DNA from: Methanobacterium veterum
GTDB lineage: Archaea; Methanobacteriota; Methanobacteria; Methanobacteriales; Methanobacteriaceae
Length of the DNA stretch: 64,000 nucleotides
Assembly: GCF_000745485.1 (NCBI RefSeq)
Contig: NZ_JQJK01000014.1
Span: 186,001 to 250,000, forward strand
Reading direction: 5' to 3'
The notes under the pieces were generated by a model, which was given only the letters and a program-made list of their open reading frames with translations, was not told the origin of the DNA and did no database searches. Of this stretch, positions 9,913-20,115 are shown in pieces; position 1 is the first letter of the stretch; the number at the start of each line of letters is the position of its first letter. The position numbers and the translations under genes were made by a program.

Positions 9913-10854
9913 ATGTCGGATTATGAAGTTGAATTAATTACTCCTGAGGCAAAAGATAGGCTGGCTGATGAACTGGCCAGTGAAATAAGGTTTGAAAGAA
10001 AAGCAAATATTCATGGAGCATGTGTAAAGCTTTTAACCGATAATGAAAGCTTTAAAGATGAATGGGAAGACAACTTCAGGTTTATGAATGAAGATGTGCG
10101 CCCCCATGCAAAGATATTCTCCATAGAAGATGGGGGAGATCTGCAGGTAATGTACGATCCAACTGCAAAGGTAGCCATAGTGAGAAACTGTGATTACTAC
10201 GGCTGGATTAAAAGTATAGCGCTTGCTGTAATATCGGATTTTTTTGAAGATTATCATTCAATACACAGAAGATATTCTGTTCATGGGTCTGCTGTGGACT
10301 ATATGGGGCATGCTATTGCAATAATTGGACCTCCGGGTACTGGAAAAACAACTTTGACCTATGGACTGCTGCAGAATGAAAACTGCAACTACATTTCAGA
10401 TGACTGGTTCTTTACCCGTTTGTTCAGCAATGCTGCAGTGATTTATTCTTCAGAAAAAAATTCATATATCCGTGATGATCTGGCAGATGTCTGGAAAACT
10501 TTTGCAGAGGAAGTTAAGAAGGTTAAACTTGATGTAAAATGTAGAGGAATCGCTGATGTGAGTACATTATTTGATGGGCGTATTAGAGAAACTTCAACAC
10601 TTAAAACAGTAGTACTCCTTGAAAGGGATGAGAAAAATCCACCATTCCGCCAATTAAATCATGATGAAGCTCTGGATTACATGATAAAGCAGGATTTTTG
10701 TAACCCTCACCAGATGATAAGAGATGCGAGGAAATTTAATTTAAGGGTGAACTTTTTTAAGGAATTATTTACACAAAATGATGTATACATGCTGAACACA
10801 GTAGAAACTCCTCAAGAGAGTCTTGACAGGATAGTTGCTCTTGCGGAAAGGTGA
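9913..10854 (+). CDS. HPr-kinase-like P-loop ATPase
   Basis: Protein of 313 aa. The C-terminal half resembles the HPr serine kinase/PEP carboxykinase-like P-loop fold: SVHGSAVDYMGHAIAIIGPPGTGKTTLTYG supplies the strand and Walker A, and NYISDDWFF resembles the downstream acidic element. The N-terminal 130 residues are not recognised. Methanogens have no PTS, so the substrate is not HPr; the role is unknown. ATG at 9913 is chosen because GGGAGG lies just before it (an earlier ATG at 9880 lacks such a site). The stop overlaps the ribosome site GGTGAT of thpR, so the two are translationally coupled, and the same run continues into cca. Confidence 0.75.
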   Translation: MSDYEVELITPEAKDRLADELASEIRFERKANIHGACVKLLTDNESFKDEWEDNFRFMNEDVRPHAKIFSIEDGGDLQVMYDPTAKVAIVRNCDYYGWIKSIALAVISDFFEDYHSIHRRYSVHGSAVDYMGHAIAIIGPPGTGKTTLTYGLLQNENCNYISDDWFFTRLFSNAAVIYSSEKNSYIRDDLADVWKTFAEEVKKVKLDVKCRGIADVSTLFDGRIRETSTLKTVVLLERDEKNPPFRQLNHDEALDYMIKQDFCNPHQMIRDARKFNLRVNFFKELFTQNDVYMLNTVETPQESLDRIVALAER

Positions 10855-10859
10855 TTTTT

Positions 10860-11408
10860 ATGAGGGCATTTTTAGCTGCAGAAATTGATGAAGAACTTAA
10901 AGAGAAGATAGCTGAAGTACAGGAACAATTAAAGGAAGCTGACGCACCCGTAAAGTATGTGGAACCCCATAATTTGCATTTTACATTCAAATTCTTTGGT
11001 GAGATAGATAAAGAGAAGTCCGAGGAAATTGTAAGTGCAGTAGAAACAAAAGTCCAGAATTATTCTCCATTTGAACTTTCTATTAAGGGTGTTGGTATAT
11101 TTCCAAACCCAAGATATATCAGGGTAGTGTGGCTGGGAGTGGAAGATTCAGGTCCATTTTCACGGTTACAGATGGCTCTAGATGAAGATTTCCAGAAAAT
11201 GGGATTTAAAAAAGAGAGAAGTTACGTTCCGCACCTTACAATGGGCCGTGTTAGAGGCGCTAAAAACAAAGATGCCCTTTTATCCAGGATCGATGAATTG
11301 AAAGAGGTAGAAATTGGAAGAATGAGAATTGAAAAACTCTTACTTAAAGAAAGCGTGCTTAAACCTGAAGGGCCTGTTTACACTACAGTAAATGAGTTTG
11401 ATCTTTAA
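10860..11408 (+). CDS. thpR: RNA 2',3'-cyclic 3'-phosphodiesterase (2H family)
   Basis: Protein of 182 aa of the two-histidine phosphoesterase family, formerly called 2'-5' RNA ligase. Both catalytic HxT/S motifs are present: HFTFKFFG (about residue 40) and HLTMGRVRG (about residue 128). The family opens 2',3'-cyclic phosphates on RNA. MRAFLAAEID at the start is typical. ATG at 10860 is used, with the ribosome site formed by the end of the upstream gene. Position directly before cca suggests a shared role in tRNA processing or repair. Confidence 0.92.
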   Translation: MRAFLAAEIDEELKEKIAEVQEQLKEADAPVKYVEPHNLHFTFKFFGEIDKEKSEEIVSAVETKVQNYSPFELSIKGVGIFPNPRYIRVVWLGVEDSGPFSRLQMALDEDFQKMGFKKERSYVPHLTMGRVRGAKNKDALLSRIDELKEVEIGRMRIEKLLLKESVLKPEGPVYTTVNEFDL

Positions 11409-11519
11409 ATTTTTATAAAATTTTACTATTTTACAATTTAGTAGAATTTTAAATGAAAATTACAATTAATTTAATATTTATATTTAATTTTATTTATTTA
11501 ACTTAATTTGGTGAATATT

Positions 11520-12905
11520 TTGGAAAATATCGATTTTAACAACATACTGAATGTAATAAAGCCTACACAAGAGGAAAATGAAAAAGTAAAGTCATTATCA
11601 GACAGGTTAATTAATATTATAAACAGGATTGCAAAAGAGAACAGTATTGACGCGGAGGCAACACTTGTAGGTTCAGTGGCCAAGGGTACATGGCTTTCAG
11701 GAAAAGCTGATGTTGATATTTTCATGAAATTCCCGCTAAGTACTTCAGAAGCTGATTTAAAAAGATATGGGCTGGAGTTAGGGAGTAAATGCATCGATGA
11801 GATGCATGGAAAGCATGAACTAAGATATGCGTCTCACCCATATATTACTGGATTTATTGAAGGATTTGAGATTGATTTTGTACCCTGTTATATTATTAAA
11901 AGTGCTGAAGAACTTAAATCGGCAGTAGATAGGACTATACTTCATACGGAATATGTGCTTGCAAAATTGAGAGAAAAACAGAAGGATGAAGTTCTGCTGC
12001 TTAAAAAATTCATGGGGTCCATCCATACCTACAGCGCAGAATTCAAAGTCGGCGGATTTTCAGGATACCTGTGTGAACTTCTAATAATTCATTACGGCTC
12101 ATTTTTAAATGTTTTAAATGCTGCAAGCAATGAATGGAGACCTAATTATAAAATAGATATTGAAGAGTATGGAACTGGTGAGCTTTTCAGTGAACCACTT
12201 GTAGTTATTGACCCCACCGATAAAAACAGGAATGTTGCAGCAGCTTTAAAGCTTCAAAAGATGTCTGAATTTATTGTTGCATCACGGAATTTCCTGACTA
12301 ATCCAAAAGAAGGATATTTCTTTGATAAATATGTTGAAATAAATAAAGATGAAATAAAAACTGAATTTGAAAGCAGGGAAACTAAAACGTGTTTAATCAG
12401 GTTCAAACCGCCTGAAATCCCGGCAGATGCCCTTTACCCCCAGATTAAAAAGACTGAAAATTCTTTAAAGGGAGTTTTAGAAAGGGAAGATTTCAAAGTA
12501 TTTAATGCAGATTCATGGACTGATGAATCTCAAAACGTTATCATACTGCTTGAAATGGAAATATGGAAACTTCCGCGTGTTAAAAAACATTTAGGTCCAT
12601 TTGTTTGGTCAAAAGGCCACCAAATCAAGTTCATGGAAAAATACAATAATAACGCATACGTGGAAGAAAACCGATGGGTTGCAGAAGTTGACAGGAAATA
12701 TAAAGAGGTTAAACCCTTCCTTGATAATATTTTAGTTGAAAACAAGATAGGTTTCCTTAAATTTGGGAAACACATCAAGGCCGAGATTTTAAAAGAATAT
12801 GAAATAGTGGATATCCTGGAATTTATGGGGTCTGACAAGTGCAGTGAAGATATGCTGCTTTTCTTTTACGAATATCTAAATAAAAATGTCTATCTGTGGA
12901 GATAA
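11520..12905 (+). CDS. cca: CCA-adding tRNA nucleotidyltransferase, archaeal class I
   Basis: Enzyme of 461 aa that builds or repairs the 3' CCA end of tRNA without a nucleic acid template. The nucleotidyltransferase signature GSVAKGTWLSGKADVDIF contains the GS and the DxD metal-binding aspartates (about residue 58), and FEIDFVPCY carries the third acidic residue. The helical middle and C-terminal tail domain follow at normal length. TTG at 11520 is chosen because GGTGA (11510-11514) lies six bases before it; two earlier in-frame starts would fall on or before this site. It ends 2 bp from the convergent priS gene. Confidence 0.95.
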   Translation: MENIDFNNILNVIKPTQEENEKVKSLSDRLINIINRIAKENSIDAEATLVGSVAKGTWLSGKADVDIFMKFPLSTSEADLKRYGLELGSKCIDEMHGKHELRYASHPYITGFIEGFEIDFVPCYIIKSAEELKSAVDRTILHTEYVLAKLREKQKDEVLLLKKFMGSIHTYSAEFKVGGFSGYLCELLIIHYGSFLNVLNAASNEWRPNYKIDIEEYGTGELFSEPLVVIDPTDKNRNVAAALKLQKMSEFIVASRNFLTNPKEGYFFDKYVEINKDEIKTEFESRETKTCLIRFKPPEIPADALYPQIKKTENSLKGVLEREDFKVFNADSWTDESQNVIILLEMEIWKLPRVKKHLGPFVWSKGHQIKFMEKYNNNAYVEENRWVAEVDRKYKEVKPFLDNILVENKIGFLKFGKHIKAEILKEYEIVDILEFMGSDKCSEDMLLFFYEYLNKNVYLWR

Positions 12906-12907
12906 AA

Positions 12908-13900
12908 TCAATCATTTCTTTCCCACACAAATTTAGGCACCGCATCCTTAAATGGGTCAAATGTTTCAATATTTTTAACTTCAGTACATCTCATGCTGAC
13001 CTTAGAATGTAAAGATGAAGGGAGCCTGAGAATCCTTTTAAGGTCAATTGAAACTTTTCCATCGACTAAGCTCATGTTCAATGATGCTATGCTGCTTATA
13101 AGTTTATTATAATTTCTAGCACCTGTTTTTGGGTGATTAGGGTCTAATTTATTTAAAAAAAGTCCCCATTGATCATTTTCCATTAATTTTCTATTTTCAA
13201 GGGTTTTATTAAGCAAATTTTTACTGATGCCTTCAATTTTAGAGTCTTTAGTTAAATGGAGGATTGAATATTTGATTCTGTCTGTGAATACCTTTGGATA
13301 TCCGAAAGGAATAGAATAGTGTCTGAGGGTGTAAATTTGGTCTCTGCTTTCATACTTATCATTTGGAACATCTGCTCCTACAACGTATTTTAAAATTTGA
13401 GACCTCACATCACTATCCATTTCCATAACAGACTCATCAAGAACACGTATATGATATCCTCTACCAGAATAGCTCAGGTGGATATTTTTTAAGCCTAAAT
13501 CACTTTTTAAAGTATCTATAATGTTTCCTACAATTTCTTTAGCTTCATTTAAGCATATTTCGCAGACATTATCACAGTTGCATGTCCTGATGGGAATGTC
13601 TTTAGCATCGACGTCAAAAACAAGTTCGGCCTGCATCCATCCATCTCTTTTACGCGGTTTTTCGTAAAAAGCAACTGAACAGTAGGCTGCAAAGGGAGTT
13701 TTAGATCTCATAAAGCGTTTAAGATATTCTGGGGAATTAAAAGTTTTGTACCTGTCATTGGGACCTCTTCCAAAGTGGTCGAATCCAAATTCACGGTTTT
13801 CAAGCTGGTCCAATATGAAATCAGGGACCTGATTAACATCCCATTCTTCTTTGTAGTATATCCTGCGCTCTTCGGGAGTGGCCTGTTTAAAAAATTCCAT
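12908..13900 (-). CDS. priS: DNA primase catalytic (small) subunit
   Basis: Catalytic subunit of 330 aa of the archaeal/eukaryotic primase, which makes primers for replication. The metal-binding acidic motif is seen in [12 protein letters not shown] (about residue 93), and [13 protein letters not shown] is the conserved nucleotide-site segment of the family. A small zinc-binding knuckle lies in [14 protein letters not shown]. Length is normal. It follows priL on the same strand by about 50 bp and the two products form the heterodimer. Confidence 0.95.
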   Translation of the reverse strand: MEFFKQATPEERRIYYKEEWDVNQVPDFILDQLENREFGFDHFGRGPNDRYKTFNSPEYLKRFMRSKTPFAAYCSVAFYEKPRKRDGWMQAELVFDVDAKDIPIRTCNCDNVCEICLNEAKEIVGNIIDTLKSDLGLKNIHLSYSGRGYHIRVLDESVMEMDSDVRSQILKYVVGADVPNDKYESRDQIYTLRHYSIPFGYPKVFTDRIKYSILHLTKDSKIEGISKNLLNKTLENRKLMENDQWGLFLNKLDPNHPKTGARNYNKLISSIASLNMSLVDGKVSIDLKRILRLPSSLHSKVSMRCTEVKNIETFDPFKDAVPKFVWERND

Positions 13901-13948
13901 GAGTTTACCCTTTCTTTAATTATTAATTTTATAATCTGATTAAATAAT

Positions 13949-15250
13949 TCATTTCTCCCTCATTTTTCTGTTGTAATAAGAGAGGGGATTGGTTATGCCT
14001 TTACATGTCTTATCTGGTTTACATAGATTTGGCATGTTTAATTTAACCTTTTCACAGCTCATTGGAGTGTACCATGTTGTTTCCCCTTCGTGTTGAAGGT
14101 TTAGGTTATCATTCATTCCAAAGCCAAGTTTTGCATTGATATTAATCTTTTCCTGAGGTTGATCATCAAAAAGCGGTGGGCTGCACCTATCTGCGGAGTC
14201 ATAAATCATTGGTAAAATTTCATTTTGCGTGATTTTGAGGTCTGCATCAACATCAGACACCTTTAAAGTTGTGTTTCTCATGAAAACTGAAGGGTACAAC
14301 CTTGCATAAGATAAAAAAGGTGTTAAAAACAGGACAATGACTTCATTTCTCCCGCCTGACTTAATCCCATCTAAAGCTTTTCTAATGCACGGCGGGAACT
14401 TTTCAACATTTAACGGCGAAGCTTCAACGTCTCCTCCACCATCTCCACCACCATAATATCTTATTTCTTTGGATAAGGCATCGGCCACTTCTTCTGCAAT
14501 CTTTAAGAGGGTTGCATTGGGTTCTACTTCACGCCCTGCAATTTCATGCACGTTTTTTATGTAGTTTTCAGTGTTCTGCATGATCATTTTGATCATGATG
14601 AGTTCCTTAATCCTGTTTCCAATGAACACGTTGTACATTCTTTCAGGCTGTTGGAGTTTTACAACATCCCCAAAGTATTCCATGAAATCTTCCTGGTCTA
14701 ATATGACATTTCCATCTTTTAAAACTAAATCTTGAAGGCTAATTTTCTTTGAACTTAAAAGATCAGCCAGTGATGTCCATTTAATTCTATCCTGAACAAT
14801 GAGAGTATTCATTATTTTCTCTACAATTTCTAACCGGTCTCTTTCATAAAGCTCTTCAAGCCTGTTTTCAATGATCTGTCCCTGCAGTTCTGATACTGCT
14901 CGACTTTCTCTGGAATTAGGGCCGTATTTAATCCCAACGGCCTGACAAAGGATATAAAATGCAATTACGTCGAATTTTGCTATTTCAGGATAAAATAAGA
15001 AAGCATATTTTTTGTGATTATATTTGGGATCGCTTTTTTTATCAACGTACCATTCTACTCTTTTAATCACCAGATCAACATAGCTTTTGGGTATATAAGC
15101 ATCATCGGATATTTCTTGAGCTGTAATTGAATTAACTGCATCTATAATGTCATCATTTACATCAAATATCCTGTCTAAATCCCCTCCATCTTCCCTGACT
15201 ATTTGTTTTCCTTCATCAGATAAAGGATTTATAAAGGACATTGGTATCAT
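13949..15250 (-). CDS. priL: DNA primase large subunit
   Basis: Regulatory subunit of 433 aa with an iron-sulfur cluster, partner of PriS. The C-terminal domain carries the Cys ligands: CIRKALDGIK, then CEKVKLNMPNLC and CKPDKTCKG-like residues near the end, matching the four-cysteine 4Fe-4S site that is needed for primer initiation. The helical N-terminal domain has few landmarks. Two ATGs (15250 and 15241) are equally possible starts; neither has a clear ribosome site. The 346-bp stretch upstream (15251-15596) is AT-rich, shared with the divergent metG, and shows no further gene. Confidence 0.92.
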   Translation of the reverse strand: MIPMSFINPLSDEGKQIVREDGGDLDRIFDVNDDIIDAVNSITAQEISDDAYIPKSYVDLVIKRVEWYVDKKSDPKYNHKKYAFLFYPEIAKFDVIAFYILCQAVGIKYGPNSRESRAVSELQGQIIENRLEELYERDRLEIVEKIMNTLIVQDRIKWTSLADLLSSKKISLQDLVLKDGNVILDQEDFMEYFGDVVKLQQPERMYNVFIGNRIKELIMIKMIMQNTENYIKNVHEIAGREVEPNATLLKIAEEVADALSKEIRYYGGGDGGGDVEASPLNVEKFPPCIRKALDGIKSGGRNEVIVLFLTPFLSYARLYPSVFMRNTTLKVSDVDADLKITQNEILPMIYDSADRCSPPLFDDQPQEKININAKLGFGMNDNLNLQHEGETTWYTPMSCEKVKLNMPNLCKPDKTCKGITNPLSYYNRKMREK

Positions 15251-15596
15251 ACGATTAATGCTTTCTGATTCTCTTCATTATAAATAGTTACTGTATAGCT
15301 GCCTCCATGTAATATGAATTTCACAAAAGGAGTACCCTCATATAAGAATACATAAATATGACACGTGATGTAAATAAATATTTTAAAGGGTTCCACTTAA
15401 AAAAAGATAGGTGACTTTTCTATTTTAAATTAATATGAAAATAGAAAAATAATATATATTTAAATTTAGAAATTTTATATAAAACATATTGATTATTATT
15501 TCAGCTTTTAAGGGCTTTTATATCTTATTATAATTTAAATCATGAATTTCAAGGTCTAAAGGCTTTGTTGTTCATTTTAATAAAGGAGGAACAAAT

Positions 15597-17579
15597 TTGA
15601 GTAAAGTATTTATTACCAGTGCGCTGCCCTATGCAAATGGGCCCTGCCATTTAGGGCATTTGAGATCGACATATATTCCAGCAGATATCTACGCACGTTA
15701 TAATCGGATGAATGATGTTGATGTCCTGTTTGTTTGTGCAAGCGACGAACATGGAACGCCTATTGCAGTTAGGGCAGAGCAAATAGGAAAATCTCCTAAA
15801 GAAATTGCAGATAAGTTTCATAAAATGATAAAACATGACCTTGAGCTATGTAATATTTCTTTTGATAACTTTTCAAGGACCACAGATCCCCTTCATTACG
15901 AAATTTCACAGAACTTTTTCTTAAAACTTTACGAAAAGGGTTATATTTATGAACAGGTCATTAAACAGCCTTACTGTAACACATGTAAAAGATTTTTACC
16001 TGACAGGTATGTAGAAGGTATTTGTCCCCACTGTAAAGGAGAAGGGGCAAGGGGAGACCACTGTGAAACATGTGGAAGGCATTTAGACCCAATTCAGCTT
16101 GAAGAACCAACATGTCTTATATGTAGTTCTACTCCTGAAATTAAGGAGTCAAAACAGTACTTCTTTAAGTTAAGTCATTTCCAAGATGATTTAGGAGAAT
16201 GGATAGAAGGAAATGATGAATTACCCCCAAATGTTAAAAACTATGCCTTTCAGTGGATAAAAGAAGGTTTAAAAGATTGGATACTTACAAGGGATATGGA
16301 ATGGGGAATTCCTGTCCCACTTGAAGATGCTGAAGGCAAAATAATTTATGTGTGGGGTGAAGCTTTCCTTGGATACATATCGTCGGCTGCACAGTGGAGC
16401 CGGAGAGAAAATAAGCCGTGGGAAGATTACTGGAACGATAAAGCAATTCACTTTATAGGAAAAGATATTATATACCACCACTCTATATTTTGGCCTGCAT
16501 TACTTATGGGCTATGGGTGTAAACTACCTGATAACGTTGTTGCAGGGGCATATCTTTCGCTTGAAGGCCGAAAAATGTCTACAAGTAAAAATTGGGTTAT
16601 ATGGGCCTCTCAGTTCCTTGAAAAATTTGATTCAGATATAGTAAGGTATTACCTGACTATTAACGCGCCGCTTGGCCGTGATACTGATTTCTCATGGGAT
16701 GACTTCCAGCGCCGTGTAAATGATGAACTTGCCGACGTGCTTGGAAACTTCATACACCGAACTTTTACATTTACAAACAGGTTCTTTGACGGAAAGATAC
16801 CGGAACCGTCGAAATTTGACGAGTACGATGAAGAATTTAAAAACAGGATATTAGGCATTCCAGATGTAGTCTCAGAAAATATTGAGCATTTTAAATTCAG
16901 AGAAGGTCTTATTGAAATAATTAGACTTGCAAAGTTCGGTAACAAATATTTCAATGACAAGGAACCCTGGAAAGCTGTAAAAGAAAATCCTGAAGAGGCG
17001 GCAAATTGTATTTACCTGTGCAACCAGCTTGCAAAAGTTCTTTCTGTCATTTTAACTCCTTATATTCCAGTCAGAGCTTCTAAAATAATGGAAATTATGA
17101 ATTTAGATGTAGAAGAAACAAACAGCTGGAAAACAGCAGGTGAATTTGTTCCAGCAGGCCATGAAATTGGTAAACCGAAACCATTATTTTCTAAAATTGA
17201 TGATAGCATAATTAAAAAAGAAAAAGAAACACTTTATGATAATTTAGAGGAAACTGAAACTATGAAAGACATTATAAGTATAGATGATTTTGCAAAAATG
17301 GATTTAAGAATTTCTGAAATAATTGGAGCAGAACGTGTTGAAGGCTCTGAAAACTTATTAAAATTAATGGTAGACACTGGTGAGAAAAAAATACAGGTTG
17401 TCGCAGGCCTTGCTAAAAAATACGCTCCAGAAGAGATAAAAGGCCAGAAAGTTGTTGTGTTAGTTAATTTGAAACCAGCAAAATTATTCGGAATAAAATC
17501 GGAAGGTATGATACTTGCAACTTCGGACAGTTTAAGTGTTTTAAGTGCAGATGCCCATGTTGGTGAGAAAATAAAATAA
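15597..17579 (+). CDS. metG: Methionyl-tRNA synthetase with C-terminal tRNA-binding domain
   Basis: Class I synthetase of 660 aa. The HIGH motif is HLGH in [13 protein letters not shown], and the KMSKS loop is KMSTS in [11 protein letters not shown] double zinc knuckle is visible between residues 140 and 185 (CNTC, CPHC, CETC, CLIC). A C-terminal EMAPII/Trbp111-like OB domain ([15 protein letters not shown] onward, about 555-660) adds general tRNA binding and dimerisation. Start is TTG at 15597, seven bases after AAAGGAGG, a spacing that matters for the unusual start codons elsewhere in this window. An array of hairpins follows the gene. Confidence 0.97.
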   Translation: MSKVFITSALPYANGPCHLGHLRSTYIPADIYARYNRMNDVDVLFVCASDEHGTPIAVRAEQIGKSPKEIADKFHKMIKHDLELCNISFDNFSRTTDPLHYEISQNFFLKLYEKGYIYEQVIKQPYCNTCKRFLPDRYVEGICPHCKGEGARGDHCETCGRHLDPIQLEEPTCLICSSTPEIKESKQYFFKLSHFQDDLGEWIEGNDELPPNVKNYAFQWIKEGLKDWILTRDMEWGIPVPLEDAEGKIIYVWGEAFLGYISSAAQWSRRENKPWEDYWNDKAIHFIGKDIIYHHSIFWPALLMGYGCKLPDNVVAGAYLSLEGRKMSTSKNWVIWASQFLEKFDSDIVRYYLTINAPLGRDTDFSWDDFQRRVNDELADVLGNFIHRTFTFTNRFFDGKIPEPSKFDEYDEEFKNRILGIPDVVSENIEHFKFREGLIEIIRLAKFGNKYFNDKEPWKAVKENPEEAANCIYLCNQLAKVLSVILTPYIPVRASKIMEIMNLDVEETNSWKTAGEFVPAGHEIGKPKPLFSKIDDSIIKKEKETLYDNLEETETMKDIISIDDFAKMDLRISEIIGAERVEGSENLLKLMVDTGEKKIQVVAGLAKKYAPEEIKGQKVVVLVNLKPAKLFGIKSEGMILATSDSLSVLSADAHVGEKIK

Positions 17580-17583
17580 ACCT

Positions 17584-17745
17584 TACAAAATTCTACGAAT
17601 TTTGTACGCCTGAAATCAAAGATTTTGAGAGCTGTCAAAAATGCAAAGCATTTTTGATGCCAGAAAAATCAGAGATTTTTCGACGGCTTGCAAAATTTAT
17701 AATTTTGTATAATTGAGCCCTCGAAAAATGACTTTCGAGCGCTAT
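17584..17745. repeat. Tri-loop inverted-repeat array A
   Basis: At least five inverted repeats in 160 bp between metG and DUF530. TACAAAATTC-TAC-GAATTTTGTA has a 10-bp stem. A stem of ten around AAA starts near 17635. GAAAAATC-AGA-GATTTTTC has eight, GCAAAATT-TAT-AATTTTGT has eight, and CTCGAAA-AATGAC-TTTCGAG has seven. Most have exactly three loop bases. The last could serve as a metG terminator because T-rich sequence follows. Confidence 0.85.
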
Positions 17746-17775
17746 TTTTTTATAAAAGTATAGTTTGGGAACGAA

Positions 17776-19347
17776 ATGAATGAATCTGTTTTAATTGCAC
17801 GGGCTGAGAAATTTCTTGATAAAATAAAACGTCAAAGGATACAAGTAGAAGAACTTAGGGATTTCGAAAGCTTTATTACAGTTTATCATTACTTAAAGGA
17901 AAATTTAGACGAGCTGTATGAACTTAGAGATACCATGGAGATCAAGGGTTATAAAGCTCCCTACAGGTCTTTAATTAGATCTTCTCGTTCCTCAATTACT
18001 GAATTAAAAGCTGAAGAAATGCATGATGTTTCAAGGCAGACTCAATACTTTAGAATGAAAGCTGCCGCCAAGAAAAATATTTTAGATCGGGTCAAGTCAT
18101 CTATTGCATCTCATAAAATTGCAATTGGGCATCTTGAAGAGTTTGCAACCATAACCTGCAGTACATGTAAAAAGAAGTTTAAAAGGCACGAAATTGAATT
18201 TGTGGAGTCTGGAACATGCAGCTGTGGAGCTACAGATTTAATATTAGAAAAAAATGACCACGGTGTTTACAGGTTAGGTGCACTCAAATATTTGCCTTTA
18301 TCTGGTGAATATATGGTGAGAATGTCTGACTTATCACCTATGGGAAGAGAAGCATTTCGCAGCATCGTTAGAGTCCTGAAACATGAAAAAAGAGGAATAG
18401 TTAAAACTGTTTCTTTAGTGGTTAAGGTACTGGAAGACGGCAGGTGGATTAGAAAAAGAGTCAATATGGATATGGATGATGAAATGAACTATGAACGGGA
18501 AATTCGAAAGAAATACGGCCGTAATGCACGTATCGAATTTCTGCAATTTCACAGAAAAAAACCCGCCATTATAAATGATAAACAGGTTCAAACAGCTCTT
18601 TCAATTGCATATGTAAAATTTGCAAAGGAAATAGTGGACGGAATTCTGGATAACGTCATGGATAAATTTTTAAAAAATAGAAATAACGTTGAAATTTATG
18701 ATAATGCTCTTAAAACGGCATCAGATATTGCAGGTTCAATAACCTCGGATATTGAAGATGAAGAAGACATAAAGAATGAAAAATTAAATGAAATTCTTAA
18801 AGAAAACAACCTCATGGATGCCAACGATATTATAAATAGACAGCTTGAGCGTGATCTTCAAACAAGAAACAGGATTAAAAGAAAGCTTTTTGTTGAAGTA
18901 CCAAGAGTTTTTATTTTATGGGATATTGTTAGATATTATTTAACCACTTCCTACGATAGAAGGAATAAATACTCAGGACCCTTCCCAAATCTTCGCCCAA
19001 ATCTGGATACTAACCAGTTGAAGGCATTTGTAGATTTTGATAAGCAGGTAGTGGGAATTTTGAAGGAATATACCGATGAAAAAATTGAGTATATTGAAGA
19101 CATGAAGGAAGTAATAGCAAAAAAATTTGAGATTGAAAATAAAATAAAGGGTCTCCATGTTAAGTCAAATCCACCTGCAGTGGGGGCTGCAATTTTAAAT
19201 ATTACAGGAAAATTATCTATTGAAGTTGCATCTGATATTTTTTCAGTTGATCCAGTGAATGTAAAAGCAGAAAAAGAAAAAATTGAGACATTTGGAAAGC
19301 CTACGTCTAAACGTGCTCAAAAGTTCCTGGAAATGATTAAAAAATGA
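17776..19347 (+). CDS. DUF530 family protein
   Basis: Protein of 523 aa that I recognise as DUF530, a family known from methanogenic archaea with no assigned function. Visible features are a mainly helical, charged N-terminus, a zinc-ribbon-like CSTCKKKFKRHEIEF...CSCGATD segment at about residues 125-155, and a highly charged C-terminal half. The zinc ribbon and basic character suggest nucleic-acid or ribosome contact, which is inference. In this window it follows metG, separated only by hairpin array A. Confidence 0.8.
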   Translation: MNESVLIARAEKFLDKIKRQRIQVEELRDFESFITVYHYLKENLDELYELRDTMEIKGYKAPYRSLIRSSRSSITELKAEEMHDVSRQTQYFRMKAAAKKNILDRVKSSIASHKIAIGHLEEFATITCSTCKKKFKRHEIEFVESGTCSCGATDLILEKNDHGVYRLGALKYLPLSGEYMVRMSDLSPMGREAFRSIVRVLKHEKRGIVKTVSLVVKVLEDGRWIRKRVNMDMDDEMNYEREIRKKYGRNARIEFLQFHRKKPAIINDKQVQTALSIAYVKFAKEIVDGILDNVMDKFLKNRNNVEIYDNALKTASDIAGSITSDIEDEEDIKNEKLNEILKENNLMDANDIINRQLERDLQTRNRIKRKLFVEVPRVFILWDIVRYYLTTSYDRRNKYSGPFPNLRPNLDTNQLKAFVDFDKQVVGILKEYTDEKIEYIEDMKEVIAKKFEIENKIKGLHVKSNPPAVGAAILNITGKLSIEVASDIFSVDPVNVKAEKEKIETFGKPTSKRAQKFLEMIKK

Positions 19348-19423
19348 CAGTGGAAAATTTATGAATTTTTAATCAGTAAATTTTAACTTAAGTATTTAGA
19401 AAATTATAACATACGGTGGTAGT

Positions 19424-19894
19424 TTGGGTGAAGATGAAAATAATGAAATTTATGTAAAAAGAGCATTATCTTCACAGGTGATCATGGAGCTTCTGGATAG
19501 ATATCCAAATCTTAAAAAGATTAAAGTTCCAAGCAGCTTATACCCTAGAACCTCAAAAAAATATTTAGATGCACTTTCTGAACTGGGAATTGAAGTTGAA
19601 CCAGTTATCAAAAGGGGTAGGCCCAAGAAATATGGTAGCAACGAAGCTGAACTCGTTCAAAAAATGATTAATGAAGGTGTTAGCCCAAAAGATATATCTG
19701 ATGAGCTTGAAATTCCTTTAAAGACAGTTTATTATCTCAAAGGTACTAAACTAAAAAGAGGTAGGAAACCAAAATATTCTAAAGAGACGGAAGAGAAAAT
19801 TAAAAAGTTACGTGATGAAGGTCTTAGAGCAAAGGATATATCTGAAAAGCTAAATATTCCTCTTAGAACAGTGTACTGTCTTATAAAAAGATAA
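19424..19894 (+). CDS. Double helix-turn-helix protein with AT-hook-like linkers
   Basis: Protein of 156 aa. The N-terminal 50 residues (NLKKIKVPSSLYPRTSKKYLDALSELGIE) resemble the DUF1699-type domain of methanogen proteins. Two repeated units follow, each a basic KRGRPKKY or KRGRKPKY stretch and a resolvase-like helix-turn-helix (VSPKDISDELEIPLKTVYYL and LRAKDISEKLNIPLRTVYCL). The pair of similar HTH units implies internal duplication and DNA binding to a repeated or palindromic site. It is likely a transcription regulator; no recombinase catalytic domain is present. Start is TTG at 19424 with a GGTGG ribosome site. Degraded copies of its 3' end follow the gene. Confidence 0.65.
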   Translation: MGEDENNEIYVKRALSSQVIMELLDRYPNLKKIKVPSSLYPRTSKKYLDALSELGIEVEPVIKRGRPKKYGSNEAELVQKMINEGVSPKDISDELEIPLKTVYYLKGTKLKRGRKPKYSKETEEKIKKLRDEGLRAKDISEKLNIPLRTVYCLIKR

Positions 19895-20050
19895 ATTATG
19901 TGGAGGATGTTCTTAAATGATTATATTTGGGAAGTATTCTTCTTAAAATGGTCTGCTGTCTTACGGTGATGGATAAATTATGTGATGGTTAAAGGGGATA
20001 TATCTGAAAAGCTAAGTATTTAGAACAGTGTACTGTCATATAGCGATGGA
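19871..20050 (+). repeat. Degenerate tandem copies of the preceding gene's 3' end
   Basis: The terminal coding segment 19831-19890 is echoed at 19991-20042 (GGATATATCTGAAAAGCTAA, then TAGAACAGTGTACTGTC) with an internal deletion. The run TACTGTCTTA...ATAAATTATGTG at 19873-19905 is echoed near 19950-19984. The frames are broken, so these are relics of a local duplication. Confidence 0.75.
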
Positions 20051-20115
20051 TTGTTGACATAAATAAACTTAATTAACTTTCAGAAAAAACAAGTGATATA
20101 AAACACGGTGGTTCA

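Noticed and set aside
17584..17745. Possible CRISPR array
   Set aside because: Repeats do not share sequence and spacers are not of constant length; no cas genes nearby. The Exo5-like nuclease gene at 52-53 kb is far away.
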